NCBI GenBank assembly: GCA_947566125.1
Contig: CANOIR010000012.1
Span: forward strand, 1 to 57,539
Length of the DNA stretch: 57,539 nucleotides
Origin: an uncultured Ruminococcus sp.
GTDB taxonomy: Bacteria; Bacillota; Clostridia; Oscillospirales; Ruminococcaceae
Reading direction: 5' to 3'
The translations under genes and the position numbers were made by a program. A model generated the notes under the pieces. That model did not search any database. It was not told where the DNA came from and was given only the letters and a program-made list of their open reading frames with translations. Shown piece after piece: positions 17,876-25,995 of the stretch (its first letter is position 1; every line of letters starts with the position of its first letter).

Positions 17876-18865
17876 TTATTTTTGAGAGTTCTTTTGCTGT
17901 GCTTTAAGTATTCTTACATCATATCCTATGAATTGATGGTTTATATATGTTGCAAATATTCTTGAGGTTATTCTCTCTTCGTATTTATTTGAAATTCCAT
18001 TCCAATCCATATTTGTGCTTATTATAGTGGGCAAGCATCTGTTTATTCTTGTATTTATTATATTGTATATCATAGATTGGTAAAATGGCGTGTCGAATTC
18101 TGTACCAAGATCGTCCAAAATAAGAAGGTCGCATTCAAGCAGCAGGGATAGAGTATCGTTTCCGCTTGTGTCACGTCCGAAATGTTCGTTTTCAATCTTT
18201 CTGAGAAAATTTATAACTGAGTCATAAAGTACGCTGAATCCTTTTTTTAGCACAACAGAGGCAATTGATAATGAAAGATGGGTTTTGCCAAGTCCTGTTT
18301 TGCCAAACATAAGGATACTTGGCGATTCTTTTGAAAAGTTTTCTGCATAGCTTTTGCAGAATTCAAAGATAATACTCATAGCTTTATAACAGTCAGCACC
18401 GTTTTCGGTCTTGTGACCGGCATAATATGAAAGATCAAAGCTTTCAAAGCTGCATAGATTTACCTGAGCATTTTTATTAAGTTCTGCCGCAGCTATCTTT
18501 GCAGTTAGTGTTATAAGACAGCTGCAATATGTTCCTCCGCTGTATCCGGTATCATTGCACTTTGGGCAGGTATATTTTATCTCAAGATAATTTTCAGGGT
18601 ATCCATTTGCTACCAGAAGTTTGCGAACCATAATTTGTGCTTGTTGATTTTGTCGTTTAAGTATCTCAATGCGTTCTTCTGTATTTTCGCCATTTCTTAT
18701 AATTTGCATAAGATTACGGCTTGTCTGAAATAATTGTTTGTTTATCTCTGCAATTTCAGGTATAAGTGTGTTTATTTCTTCAAACTTTCGGTCGTTTTCA
18801 GTTACGGCACGGTTACGTCTTGCACTTATTTCAGCACGTGCCTGCTCTAAGTGTTCAGATTTCAT
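17876..18865 (-). CDS. dnaI: DnaI/DnaC-type helicase loader (AAA+ ATPase)
   Basis: A 329-residue ATPase that loads DnaB helicase on DNA during replication start and restart. It shows an N-terminal helical region, a zinc-binding cluster with Cys at 100, 103, 114 and 116 (CPKCNDTGYSGGTYCSC), and an AAA+ domain with Walker A GKTGLGKT at 188-195 and Walker B LLILDDLGTE. It lies directly downstream of the DnaD-domain gene (29-bp gap), as in other Firmicutes where DnaD, DnaB-type and DnaI proteins act together. A phage-derived DnaC is unlikely given this context. Confidence 0.9.
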   Translation of the reverse strand: MKSEHLEQARAEISARRNRAVTENDRKFEEINTLIPEIAEINKQLFQTSRNLMQIIRNGENTEERIEILKRQNQQAQIMVRKLLVANGYPENYLEIKYTCPKCNDTGYSGGTYCSCLITLTAKIAAAELNKNAQVNLCSFESFDLSYYAGHKTENGADCYKAMSIIFEFCKSYAENFSKESPSILMFGKTGLGKTHLSLSIASVVLKKGFSVLYDSVINFLRKIENEHFGRDTSGNDTLSLLLECDLLILDDLGTEFDTPFYQSMIYNIINTRINRCLPTIISTNMDWNGISNKYEERITSRIFATYINHQFIGYDVRILKAQQKNSQK

Positions 18866-18894
18866 GTATTATCAAATCTCCTTTCTTTGAGTTT

Positions 18895-19926
18895 TTATTT
18901 ATCAATATTATAAATAAGTGAACGGTAGGCGTCAGCCATTGGACTTTCAGGTATCTCAGTCTTTTTCTTTCTGCTGCTTTTTTTATTTTTTATTGTGTTG
19001 CTGTTCTGGTTTAGTTTATCTCCAATATCAACCTCTTCACGAGTTTTGTAACCGGCATTGGACCAGTTTATGAGTATTTTATTCATATAAGGAAGAGAAA
19101 GCTTATCTGTTTGTTCAATAGTTTTTTCATAAGCATATCTTATAAGATCCATAGGAATATTAAGTTTTTGCCAGCTGTCGAAAAATTCACGTTGTTTTGC
19201 AGTTGGCAGTCTTTGCATATCAAGGGTTCTTGCAACTAATCCATGATAAGAGCGACTTTCCTGATCTTTTACAATAGCATCATTTATCTGTTGCATTGTA
19301 CAAAGACCTTGGTTCCACCAATTTGAAATAAGCCTTTCTGCGTATTGCATAGTGCCCTTGTCAATGCTTAGGCAATAGGACATTATAGTTAGAATAATGT
19401 CACTTGGTATTTGCAAATACTGATACATCCACAAAAGCGAACGCTGCTGCATATGAGTAAGCGGTTCTCCCATAAGCTGTTCAGCTATTCTGAAAAGATC
19501 CATCATACCAGCGTTTCTTTTTAGCTCCGAGGCTATTTCGCTTGGGGTTAGTGTTACTTCACCGCTTGAGCGTTGTACAACAGCAACAGCGGCAGGAATA
19601 AATTCACTTTCTGCTTTTTCTTTTTTCGTTTGCTGAACATCAGCAGATTCTGCTTCTTGCATTTCAAAAGGATGCTCATTTATTGCAGATGCTGTAGAAA
19701 AGAGATCTGTTTGTTCCCAAAATAGAATGGCTTCTTCAATAAGCTCTTCATTCATTGAAAGGGCTGTTGATATTTGCTCAGTATTTATTTCACTGCACTG
19801 ATGACGCAGAAGATAAAGTAAAACTTTTAATTGTGACGGCGTGGCGAGTTTTAAATACTTGTCAACAACAGCTGTTGGAACACCAAACATCATACCCCAA
19901 CCATTATTCGATAAAGATAATTTCAT
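18895..19926 (-). CDS. DnaD-domain replication initiation protein
   Basis: A 343-residue protein with an N-terminal winged-helix region (YLKLATPSQLKVLLYLLRHQ, about residues 20-40), a Lys/Gln/Ala linker, and two DnaD-like domains (about 105-185 and 205-285; GEPLTHMQQRSLLWMYQYLQIPSDIILTI). It is a primosome protein that remodels DNA and helps recruit DnaI and the helicase. ATG 19926 has GGAGG at good spacing; an upstream TTG at 19938 overlaps that site. First gene of the dnaD-dnaI pair; the tail is Lys-rich. Confidence 0.87.
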   Translation of the reverse strand: MKLSLSNNGWGMMFGVPTAVVDKYLKLATPSQLKVLLYLLRHQCSEINTEQISTALSMNEELIEEAILFWEQTDLFSTASAINEHPFEMQEAESADVQQTKKEKAESEFIPAAVAVVQRSSGEVTLTPSEIASELKRNAGMMDLFRIAEQLMGEPLTHMQQRSLLWMYQYLQIPSDIILTIMSYCLSIDKGTMQYAERLISNWWNQGLCTMQQINDAIVKDQESRSYHGLVARTLDMQRLPTAKQREFFDSWQKLNIPMDLIRYAYEKTIEQTDKLSLPYMNKILINWSNAGYKTREEVDIGDKLNQNSNTIKNKKSSRKKKTEIPESPMADAYRSLIYNIDK

Positions 19927-19956
19927 AAAAACCTCCAAAAATAATTTGTAAAACTA

Positions 19957-19985
19957 TTGACAAAAGAAAATGAATGTGATATAAT
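19957..19985 (+). promoter_or_regulatory. Sigma-A promoter of tRNA-Leu
   Basis: Consensus TTGACA (19957-19962), 17-bp spacer and TATAAT (19980-19985), 14 bp before the tRNA. Confidence 0.85.
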
Positions 19986-19999
19986 ATATAAAGTAATCA

Positions 20000-20085
20000 G
20001 CCGGTGTGTCGGAATGGCAGACGAGACGGACTCAAAATCCGTTGTAGGTGACTACGTGTGGGTTCAAGTCCCACCACCGGCACCA
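20000..20085 (+). tRNA. tRNA-Leu (anticodon CAA)
   Basis: The acceptor stem GCCGGTG pairs with CACCGGC. The anticodon loop CTCAAAA gives CAA, a long variable arm marks a class II tRNA, and the T-loop is GGTTCAAGTC. The CCA end is encoded. Confidence 0.96.
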
Positions 20086-20118
20086 ACGCCTTTTTCTTTA
20101 TGAAAAGGGCGTTTTTTT
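20084..20118 (+). terminator. Terminator of tRNA-Leu
   Basis: AACGCCTTTTTC pairs imperfectly with AAAAGGGCGTT and is followed by T7. Confidence 0.8.
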
Positions 20119-20271
20119 ATTGCCTTTTTACATTGACAAATATTTAGTATCTGGTCTTTATTATCACATTAAATTATTATACTAGGGTATAGTAGAGATA
20201 GGGCTTTTTGAATATAGTTGATTGAAATATAAGTGATATTATATATTTGTATTGTGATATGTTATAAGATA

Positions 20272-20303
20272 AAAAAATAGCCGCTTGAATGATTCAAACG
20301 GCT
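20272..20303 (-). terminator. Terminator of tRNA-Arg
   Basis: Minus-strand stem AGCCGTTTGAA/TTCAAGCGGCT (one G:U pair) followed by a run of T, just downstream of the tRNA. Confidence 0.85.
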
Positions 20304-20311
20304 GTTTGCTG

Positions 20312-20388
20312 TGGCGTGCCTGGAGGGATTCGAACCCCCGACCTACTGGTTCGTAGCCAGTCACTCTATCCAGCTGAGCTACAGGCAC
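20312..20388 (-). tRNA. tRNA-Arg (anticodon ACG)
   Basis: On the minus strand the acceptor GTGCCTG pairs with CAGGCAC. The anticodon loop CTACGAA gives ACG, the T-loop is GGTTCGAATCC, and GCCA ends the molecule. A cloverleaf forms. Confidence 0.96.
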
Positions 20389-20410
20389 ATCGTTTCTCAC
20401 AACGTTATAT

Positions 20411-20439
20411 ATTATATCATGCTTTGAATCATTTGTCAA
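20411..20439 (-). promoter_or_regulatory. Sigma-A promoter of tRNA-Arg
   Basis: Leftward TTGACA (20439-20434), 17-bp spacer, TATAAT (20416-20411), 22 bp before the tRNA. Confidence 0.85.
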
Positions 20440-20559
20440 GCGTTTTTTCAAAAAAAATCAGGCTTTTTCAAAAAAATTTTTAAGTAGGCGTTTTTATAGG
20501 CCTTTTCTTTGTAAAAATGACTTTTTTTAAAACAAATATAAAACAAATGTAAAATGCCT

Positions 20560-20587
20560 TGACAAAATATAATCTTTCTGGTATAAT
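20560..20587 (+). promoter_or_regulatory. Sigma-A promoter of tRNA-Lys
   Basis: TTGACA (20560-20565), 16-bp spacer, TATAAT (20582-20587), 14 bp before the tRNA. Confidence 0.83.
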
Positions 20588-20601
20588 ATAAAACGTTGCA
20601 T

Positions 20602-20677
20602 GAGACATTAGCTCAGTCGGTAGAGCATACGCCTTTTAAGCGTAGGGTCGAGGGTTCAAATCCCTCATGTCTCACCA
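20602..20677 (+). tRNA. tRNA-Lys (anticodon UUU)
   Basis: The acceptor GAGACAT pairs with ATGTCTC. The anticodon loop CTTTTAA gives UUU, the T-loop is GGTTCAAATCC, and CCA is encoded. It is 76 nt long. Confidence 0.96.
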
Positions 20678-20686
20678 GTGGACGAT

Positions 20687-20729
20687 ACAGGCGAAAGTTT
20701 TTATTTTACTTTCGCCTGTTTTTTATTTT
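20687..20729 (+). terminator. Terminator of tRNA-Lys
   Basis: Perfect 12-bp stem ACAGGCGAAAGT/ACTTTCGCCTGT (20687-20698, 20708-20719) followed by TTTTTATTTT. Confidence 0.9.
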
Positions 20730-20979
20730 CAAGATTTTTTATTTTTATTATTTTAATTGAGGTTCTTGTGCGTATAATATAAAGTAGCTCGGCTTGATAC
20801 AGCGATAATATCAAGCGTTAAATGATAAAATAAAGTTATTCTATCGTTATTCTAAAAAAACAAAAGAATTATAAGAAAATACTGGAAAAGTTCACGAAAT
20901 AATGATATACTTTAAACGAATATTTTTATATGAGTTACGTATAAGGATTATTCTGTTTTTTATATAAGGAGGTTAATAT
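20730..20979 (+). other. Intergenic leader region of the oxaloacetate decarboxylase operon
   Basis: No ORF is supported. A TATAAT-like hexamer (20773-20778) lacks a good -35. An 8-bp hairpin GCTTGATA/TATCAAGC occurs at 20792-20816. No T-box or known riboswitch motif was recognised. TAAGGAGG stands before the oadA ATG. Confidence 0.4.
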
Positions 20980-22380
20980 ATGAGAAAAGTACAATTTACT
21001 GAAACAGTTCTGCGAGATGCAAACCAATCTCTTATGGCAACCCGTCTTCCGTATAAAGATTACGAAGATATTCTGCCAACTATGGACACAGCAGGCTATT
21101 ATTCAATAGAATGCTGGGGCGGTGCTACATTTGATTCATGTTTGCGTTATCTTGATGAAGACCCATGGGAAAGACTTCGCAATCTTAGAAAGAATCTTCC
21201 TAATAATAAACTTCAGATGTTGCTGCGTGGTCAGAATCTTTTAGGTTACAAGCATTATCACGATGATGTTGTAGAAAAGTTTATTGAGCTGTCCATCAAA
21301 AATGGTATTGATATTATCCGTATTTTTGATGCATTAAATGATTTCAGAAACCTTGGAACAGCGTTGGAAGCTACTATGAAGTATGCCACTCCTAATACTA
21401 TAGCGTCAGGATGCATTTCTTATACTCAAAGTCCGGTTCATACTGTTGACAAGTATGTAAAGATGTGCAAGGAGCTTAAGTCAATGGGATTCCAGACTAT
21501 ATGCCTTAAGGATATGGCTGGTACAATGACACCATACGAAGCAGAACACCTTATTAAAGGTATCAAAGATGCAGTTGGAGATATTCCGCTTATACTTCAT
21601 ACTCATAGTACAACAGGTATGGCTTATATGACTTTGATGAAAGCTATTGAGTGTGGCATAGATGTAATTGATACAGCTGCGTCCTGTTTCTCAGGAGGAA
21701 CTTCTCAGCCTTCTACCGAAACAATGTTCTATATGCTTCAGCAGTACGGAATTGAAACAGGTCTTAATGAAGATGTTATCAATAAGGTAAATGATTACTT
21801 TAAGCCTATCAAGCAGAAATATATTGATAGTGGTATGATAAATCCTAAGAGTCTTGCAACAGATGCTCAGGCACTTGTTTATAAAGTTCCTGGCGGTATG
21901 CTTTCAAATATGATCGCTAACCTTACTGATATGAAGGCTATGGATAAATTTGAAGCTGCTCTTGAAGAAATTCCAAAGGTTCGTGCAGATCTTGGCTATC
22001 CTCCGCTTGTAACACCGCTTTCTCAGATGGTTGGTAATCAGGCTGTTACTAATGTTTTGGTAGGTCAGAGATATAAGCAGATCTCAAAAGAAGTAAAGAA
22101 TTATATAAAGGGTGAATATGGTATTGCACCTGCTCCTATAAATGAAGAACTTAAGGTAAAAGTTTTGGGCGAAGGTGTAGAACCTGTTGACTGCCGTATA
22201 GAAGACCAGAAACGTACAGGAGAAGAAATGAAAGAAGCAGCAGATGCTCTTGGAAATCTTGCACATTCTGAAGAAGATCTGATGAGCTATATATGCTATC
22301 CGGATCAGACTGTTAAGTATCTTGAAAAGCGTAAGGCAGCAGAAGAAAACGAGGCAGTATATACTATTGAAAAGCTGTAA
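20980..22380 (+). CDS. oadA: Oxaloacetate decarboxylase alpha subunit (carboxyltransferase domain, no biotin domain)
   Basis: The carboxyltransferase moves the carboxyl group of oxaloacetate to biotin, giving pyruvate. The 466 residues contain the TIM-barrel signatures TETVLRDANQSLMATR (residues 7-22), RIFDALND and CLKDMAGTMTPYEA, and the pyruvate-carboxylase-type C-terminal region. Unlike the long Klebsiella OadA, it ends without a biotinyl domain, which is a separate protein here (22754-23152). AAGGAGG precedes ATG 20980. It is the first gene of a four-gene Na+ pump operon; pyruvate carboxylase use is less likely in view of the beta subunit. Confidence 0.93.
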   Translation: MRKVQFTETVLRDANQSLMATRLPYKDYEDILPTMDTAGYYSIECWGGATFDSCLRYLDEDPWERLRNLRKNLPNNKLQMLLRGQNLLGYKHYHDDVVEKFIELSIKNGIDIIRIFDALNDFRNLGTALEATMKYATPNTIASGCISYTQSPVHTVDKYVKMCKELKSMGFQTICLKDMAGTMTPYEAEHLIKGIKDAVGDIPLILHTHSTTGMAYMTLMKAIECGIDVIDTAASCFSGGTSQPSTETMFYMLQQYGIETGLNEDVINKVNDYFKPIKQKYIDSGMINPKSLATDAQALVYKVPGGMLSNMIANLTDMKAMDKFEAALEEIPKVRADLGYPPLVTPLSQMVGNQAVTNVLVGQRYKQISKEVKNYIKGEYGIAPAPINEELKVKVLGEGVEPVDCRIEDQKRTGEEMKEAADALGNLAHSEEDLMSYICYPDQTVKYLEKRKAAEENEAVYTIEKL

Positions 22381-22392
22381 GGAGTGGAGTAT

Positions 22393-22764
22393 ATGACAAT
22401 GATATTTCCCGCAGAGAAAATGAGTATTGCAGATGCAGGTATTACAGCGATTTTTGGTTATATTGTAGTATTTGCAGGCTTGCTTATTCTCATGGTTTTG
22501 CTTTATGTTATGGCTGCAATTTTTAAGTCAAAAGCAAATAAAGCTGCAAAAAATGTACAGGTAGAGAGCAATTCAAATGCTCCGGCTGCTGTTAAGGCTG
22601 TATCTGCACCAACAGCCCCTGGTTCTGCCGGACATATAAAATTATTCGATGTTCCAGATAAGGAAGCAGCAATGGTAATGGCAGTAATTGCTTACAATAT
22701 GCAAAGACCGCTCAATGAGCTGCATTTTATTTCGATCAAGGAGGTAAAGAGCGATGAAGTATAA
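22393..22764 (+). CDS. OadG-like small membrane subunit of the decarboxylase sodium pump
   Basis: A 123-residue protein with one membrane helix (about residues 16-45; FGYIVVFAGLLILMVLLYVMAAIFK), an Ala/Pro-rich linker, and a C-terminal region of about 35 residues (KEAAMVMAVIAYNM) typical of the gamma/delta subunits that hold the pump together. ATG 22393 has GGAG eight bases upstream; a GTG at 22384 lies within that site. The gene starts 12 bp after oadA and overlaps the biotin carrier gene by 11 bases. Confidence 0.85.
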   Translation: MTMIFPAEKMSIADAGITAIFGYIVVFAGLLILMVLLYVMAAIFKSKANKAAKNVQVESNSNAPAAVKAVSAPTAPGSAGHIKLFDVPDKEAAMVMAVIAYNMQRPLNELHFISIKEVKSDEV

Positions 22765-23152
22765 AGTTACACTTAATGGTAAAACATATGAGGTTGAAGT
22801 TGAAGCTGGAAAGGCTATTTTACTTGATGAATATGAGGCACTTGCACCTGCTCAGGCAGCACCTTCTGCTCCTGTTCAAGTTTCACCTGCTGCTCAAGCA
22901 GCACCGGCACCATCACCTGCTGCCGTATCATTGGCAGCAGGAGAAACTGTTGAATCACCTATGCCAGGCAACATTCTTAGCATAAATGTAAATCAGGGTG
23001 ATAAAGTTAAGGAAGGTCAAGTTTTGGCTATCCTTGAAGCGATGAAGATGGAAAATGAAATTCCGGCACCAAAGGATGGTACTGTTGTACAGATCGTAGT
23101 ATCAAAGGGTGCTGTTGTAGAAACCGGTTCACCGCTGTTCGTAATCGCATAA
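22754..23152 (+). CDS. Biotin carboxyl carrier subunit of oxaloacetate decarboxylase
   Basis: A 132-residue biotinyl protein. An N-terminal region of 30 residues (MKYKVTLNGKTYEVEVEAGKA) leads into an Ala/Pro-rich flexible linker (about 31-60) and a biotinyl domain with the motif EAMKMEN; Lys98 is the predicted biotin site. It carries the carboxyl group from OadA to the membrane beta subunit. GGAGG lies within the upstream gene, and the 11-base overlap suggests translational coupling. Biotin protein ligase is not in the window. Confidence 0.93.
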   Translation: MKYKVTLNGKTYEVEVEAGKAILLDEYEALAPAQAAPSAPVQVSPAAQAAPAPSPAAVSLAAGETVESPMPGNILSINVNQGDKVKEGQVLAILEAMKMENEIPAPKDGTVVQIVVSKGAVVETGSPLFVIA

Positions 23153-23164
23153 GGAGGGTTATTT

Positions 23165-24391
23165 ATGAATATACTTGATACCCTTCAAACATTATTGAAT
23201 GAATCCGGCTTTGTTGGTTTCTTTATGGATGGCGGTTGGAAAAACCTTGTTATGATCGCAATATCCTGTGTTCTTTTATATTTGGGTATTGTAAGAAAAT
23301 TTGAACCGCTGCTCCTTGTTGGAATTGCATTCGGATGTTTGCTTGTAAATATTTCTAACTTCTTTGTAGATGGTGCAAGTTCTGCAAATGCTTTGTATCA
23401 TCCAGAGCTTTGGAGTGCATTTCTTGATGAATCGAGCGAATATTATCACAGCTACGGTCATATTATGTCAAATGGCGGACTGCTTGATATTCTTTATATT
23501 GGAGTTAAGACAGGTCTTTATCCGTCACTTATATTCCTTGGAGTAGGTGCAATGACTGACTTTGGACCTCTTCTTGCAAATCCAAAGAGCCTTCTTCTTG
23601 GTGCTGCTGCACAGATGGGTGTATTCCTTGCATTCTTTGGTGCTGTATGCCTTGGCTTTGAAGGAAATGAAGCTGCATCTATAGGTATTATTGGCGGTGC
23701 CGATGGACCTACAGCTATATTCCTTACAAGTAAGCTTGCTCCGAATCTTCTTGGACCAATTGCTATTGCAGCATATTCTTATATGGCACTTATACCTATG
23801 ATTCAGCCACCGCTTATGAGATTGCTCACAACTGAAAAAGAGCGTTCAGTAAAGATGGTTCAATCACGTCAGGTTTCAAAAACAGAGAAGATACTTTTTC
23901 CGATTATTGTAAGTATGTTTGTTATCCTGCTGCTGCCATCTACAGCACCATTGGTAGGCTGCCTTATGCTTGGTAACCTCTGGAGAGAATGTGGTGTAAC
24001 TGCTCGTTTGTCTGACACTGTACAGAATGCACTTATGAATATTGTAACAGTATTCCTTGGTATTTCTGTTGGTGCAACTACTGTTGCGTCATCATTCCTT
24101 TCACTGCAAACATTGTTTATCGTACTTCTTGGTCTTATCGCATTCAGTTTCTCAACTGTTGGCGGTTTGATCGTTGGAAAGATCATGTATAAGCTTTCAG
24201 GCGGAAAGATCAATCCTCTTATTGGTTCAGCTGGTGTATCTGCTGTTCCTATGGCTGCTCGTGTTTCACAGGACGAGGGTAAGAAAGCTAACCCAAGCAA
24301 CTTCCTGCTTATGCACGCTATGGGTCCAAACGTTGCAGGCGTTATCGGTTCTGCAATTGCTGCTGGATTCTTGCTTGCAGTATTTAAGTAA
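23165..24391 (+). CDS. oadB: Sodium-pumping decarboxylase beta subunit
   Basis: A 408-residue polytopic membrane protein of the OadB/GcdB/MmdB family. It decarboxylates carboxybiotin and exports Na+. Conserved family segments are GIVRKFEPLLLVGIAFGCLLVN, GVGAMTDFGPLLANPKS and IIGGADGPTAIFLTSKLAP near residues 175-193, whose Asp is part of the Na+ path. Its substrate partner is set by the alpha subunit in the same operon (oxaloacetate). AAGGAGG precedes ATG. The resulting Na+ gradient could power the AgcS symporter at 5.7 kb (inference). Confidence 0.95.
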   Translation: MNILDTLQTLLNESGFVGFFMDGGWKNLVMIAISCVLLYLGIVRKFEPLLLVGIAFGCLLVNISNFFVDGASSANALYHPELWSAFLDESSEYYHSYGHIMSNGGLLDILYIGVKTGLYPSLIFLGVGAMTDFGPLLANPKSLLLGAAAQMGVFLAFFGAVCLGFEGNEAASIGIIGGADGPTAIFLTSKLAPNLLGPIAIAAYSYMALIPMIQPPLMRLLTTEKERSVKMVQSRQVSKTEKILFPIIVSMFVILLLPSTAPLVGCLMLGNLWRECGVTARLSDTVQNALMNIVTVFLGISVGATTVASSFLSLQTLFIVLLGLIAFSFSTVGGLIVGKIMYKLSGGKINPLIGSAGVSAVPMAARVSQDEGKKANPSNFLLMHAMGPNVAGVIGSAIAAGFLLAVFK

Positions 24392-24412
24392 AATTTGTTT
24401 GTTTAAAAAATT

Positions 24413-24452
24413 ATGGCTTGTGTCTTATTTATCTGACGCAAGCCATTTTTGT
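24413..24452 (+). terminator. Terminator of the oad operon
   Basis: 12-bp stem ATGGCTTGTGTC/GACGCAAGCCAT with one G:U pair, followed by TTTTTGTTT. Confidence 0.88.
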
Positions 24453-24480
24453 TTATTTTGATTTCCTAGAATTTATTATG

Positions 24481-25212
24481 TCAATTGCTCATGATTCTGT
24501 CTTTATATTTTACTATCAGATACAAGCTGTAACCTAAAGATATTACAGTCACAAATATAGTTATAATTATTTGAAATGTTTGATAATCTTCCGGCAAAGC
24601 TCCGAATGCACTGGATGCATTTATTATAAAATGTGTTAATAAACAAGGGATAATACTTTTTCCTGCTTTGAATACTAAAGTAAAGCAAAGTCCTATAGCA
24701 CACGCATATATTATCTGACAGGAAGTAGCAAATAAAGGTGCACCATTTAGCAGATTTACAATATGTCCAATTCCGAATGTAAGGGAAGATACAACGATCG
24801 CACTTCTAACATTAGTTTTACACATACATACAAATAATAAACCTCTGAAGATAAGCTCTTCATTAATTCCTATAATGCCTTTTGCAGCTGCTTTTAAAAC
24901 GCTTTCTCCAACAGATGGTTCAATGCTTAAGCCATTCCAGAAGTTTACTGTGCATATAGCCAAAAGTGGAATAAAGTATAGAAACTCTTTACAGCTGCCG
25001 TCTAATTTACATAGACCATATTTTTCTATAAAGCCGTTCTTTTTCATAAATGACAATAATACTAAGATCATAGCAATGCTGAAGAATAGTGTTATTAAGT
25101 GTGGTATGCCTATACTTTCTGATAAGCCGTCAGTTATACTTACTCCTACAACATGAATGATTATCCACATAATTGCAAACCATATCTCACTTTTATCATA
25201 TATTTTTTTCAT
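24481..25212 (-). CDS. CPBP-family intramembrane metalloprotease
   Basis: A 243-residue membrane protein with about seven helices and the CPBP (CAAX protease/bacteriocin-processing, Abi) motifs: NEELIFRG with Glu118-Glu119 and Arg123, GIGHIVN with His150, and a third His in THFIINA. In Firmicutes these serve in bacteriocin self-immunity, peptide processing or anti-sigma cleavage; which applies is unknown. The start overlaps the stop of the TetR gene by four bases, so the regulator and protease are coupled and probably autoregulated from the operator at 25804-25817. Confidence 0.85.
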   Translation of the reverse strand: MKKIYDKSEIWFAIMWIIIHVVGVSITDGLSESIGIPHLITLFFSIAMILVLLSFMKKNGFIEKYGLCKLDGSCKEFLYFIPLLAICTVNFWNGLSIEPSVGESVLKAAAKGIIGINEELIFRGLLFVCMCKTNVRSAIVVSSLTFGIGHIVNLLNGAPLFATSCQIIYACAIGLCFTLVFKAGKSIIPCLLTHFIINASSAFGALPEDYQTFQIIITIFVTVISLGYSLYLIVKYKDRIMSN

Positions 25213-25781
25213 ACGTTACCGCCTTTCATATTACCCATTACACCCATAAATACGTTGTTTAAAATGTTTTTAAAATGCTTTTCATGGTATTCCATAGAAT
25301 TATTTGCAAGTAAACTTGCAATTCCGTGAACTGTTAGAAACAGTGCTGCAAATGCATCTTTGCTTTGTTTCTCTGTAATTTTCGCTTGTTCCTGCAAGAC
25401 TAAAAATATCGGTGCAATATCCTCATTGTCTATCAGTTCGTCCAAACTTTTGTTGGCATATTTATCTGTTTGGAAAAGAAATCTAAACAGATGTTTTTCC
25501 TCGGCTGCGAACTTAATATATCTCAGACCAATAGCAAGCATAGGACTTTCATTTATAAAGTCTGCGTTCATAATATAGCTGGTGTGATATTTATCAGCTT
25601 CAAAGTAGATTTCATCTTTTAATTTTTCTACTGTTTGGAACTGATACATTATTGGTTGAGTTGAACACTTTATCGCTGATGCAATTCTGCGAACATTTAA
25701 AGACTCAACTCCATAATCTCGAATAATATTCAAACCAGTTTCTATTATCATATTTTTTGTGATTTGTGTTTTAGGCGGCAC
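25209..25781 (-). CDS. TetR/AcrR-family transcriptional regulator
   Basis: A 190-residue protein with an N-terminal TetR-type helix-turn-helix (TKNMIIETGLNIIRDYGVESLNVRRIASAIKCSTQPIMYQF, about residues 8-48) and a helical ligand-binding C-terminal domain. GTG 25781 is the start, with AAAGGAGGG upstream. It is the first gene of a two-gene operon with the CPBP protease. A perfect 14-bp palindrome lies just downstream of the -10 box of its own promoter, the expected place for autorepression. The inducer is unknown. Confidence 0.88.
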   Translation of the reverse strand: MPPKTQITKNMIIETGLNIIRDYGVESLNVRRIASAIKCSTQPIMYQFQTVEKLKDEIYFEADKYHTSYIMNADFINESPMLAIGLRYIKFAAEEKHLFRFLFQTDKYANKSLDELIDNEDIAPIFLVLQEQAKITEKQSKDAFAALFLTVHGIASLLANNSMEYHEKHFKNILNNVFMGVMGNMKGGNV

Positions 25782-25803
25782 AATATCCCTCCTTTAATAA
25801 CTC

Positions 25804-25817
25804 TTGTTATATAACAA
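25804..25817. promoter_or_regulatory. Palindromic operator candidate for the TetR regulator
   Basis: Perfect palindrome TTGTTATATAACAA immediately downstream of the -10 element on the minus strand, overlapping the expected transcript start. A TAACA-N2-TGTTA half-site pair overlaps it. Confidence 0.65.
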
Positions 25818-25822
25818 ATGTT

Positions 25823-25851
25823 ATTATAATGCTAAAACCAGTATTTGTCAA
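25823..25851 (-). promoter_or_regulatory. Sigma-A promoter of the tetR-CPBP operon
   Basis: Leftward TTGACA (25851-25846), 17-bp spacer, TATAAT (25828-25823): full consensus. Confidence 0.88.
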
Positions 25852-25941
25852 TAGCCTTTTAGAAACTTTTTATTTTATTCTATTTTTATACATAATTTTA
25901 ATTTCTGCTTTTTGTAAATAAAAAATACAGGGCAAAAATAT

Positions 25942-25976
25942 AACCCGAAAAGAACTTTATTTGCTCTTTTCGGGTT
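25942..25976 (-). terminator. Terminator of the csoR-copA operon
   Basis: 12-bp stem AACCCGAAAAGA/TCTTTTCGGGTT just past the copA stop codon, with T-rich sequence on the minus strand. Confidence 0.8.
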
Positions 25977-25995
25977 GTTTGTTATTGATTGTTTT

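Noticed and set aside
20119..20271. A small RNA between tRNA-Leu and tRNA-Arg
   Set aside because: TTGACA at about 20133 lacks a good -10 box and no terminator for a plus-strand transcript is present.
20730..20979. T-box or riboswitch ahead of oadA
   Set aside because: No T-box TGG sequence and no known aptamer core; only an 8-bp hairpin is visible.
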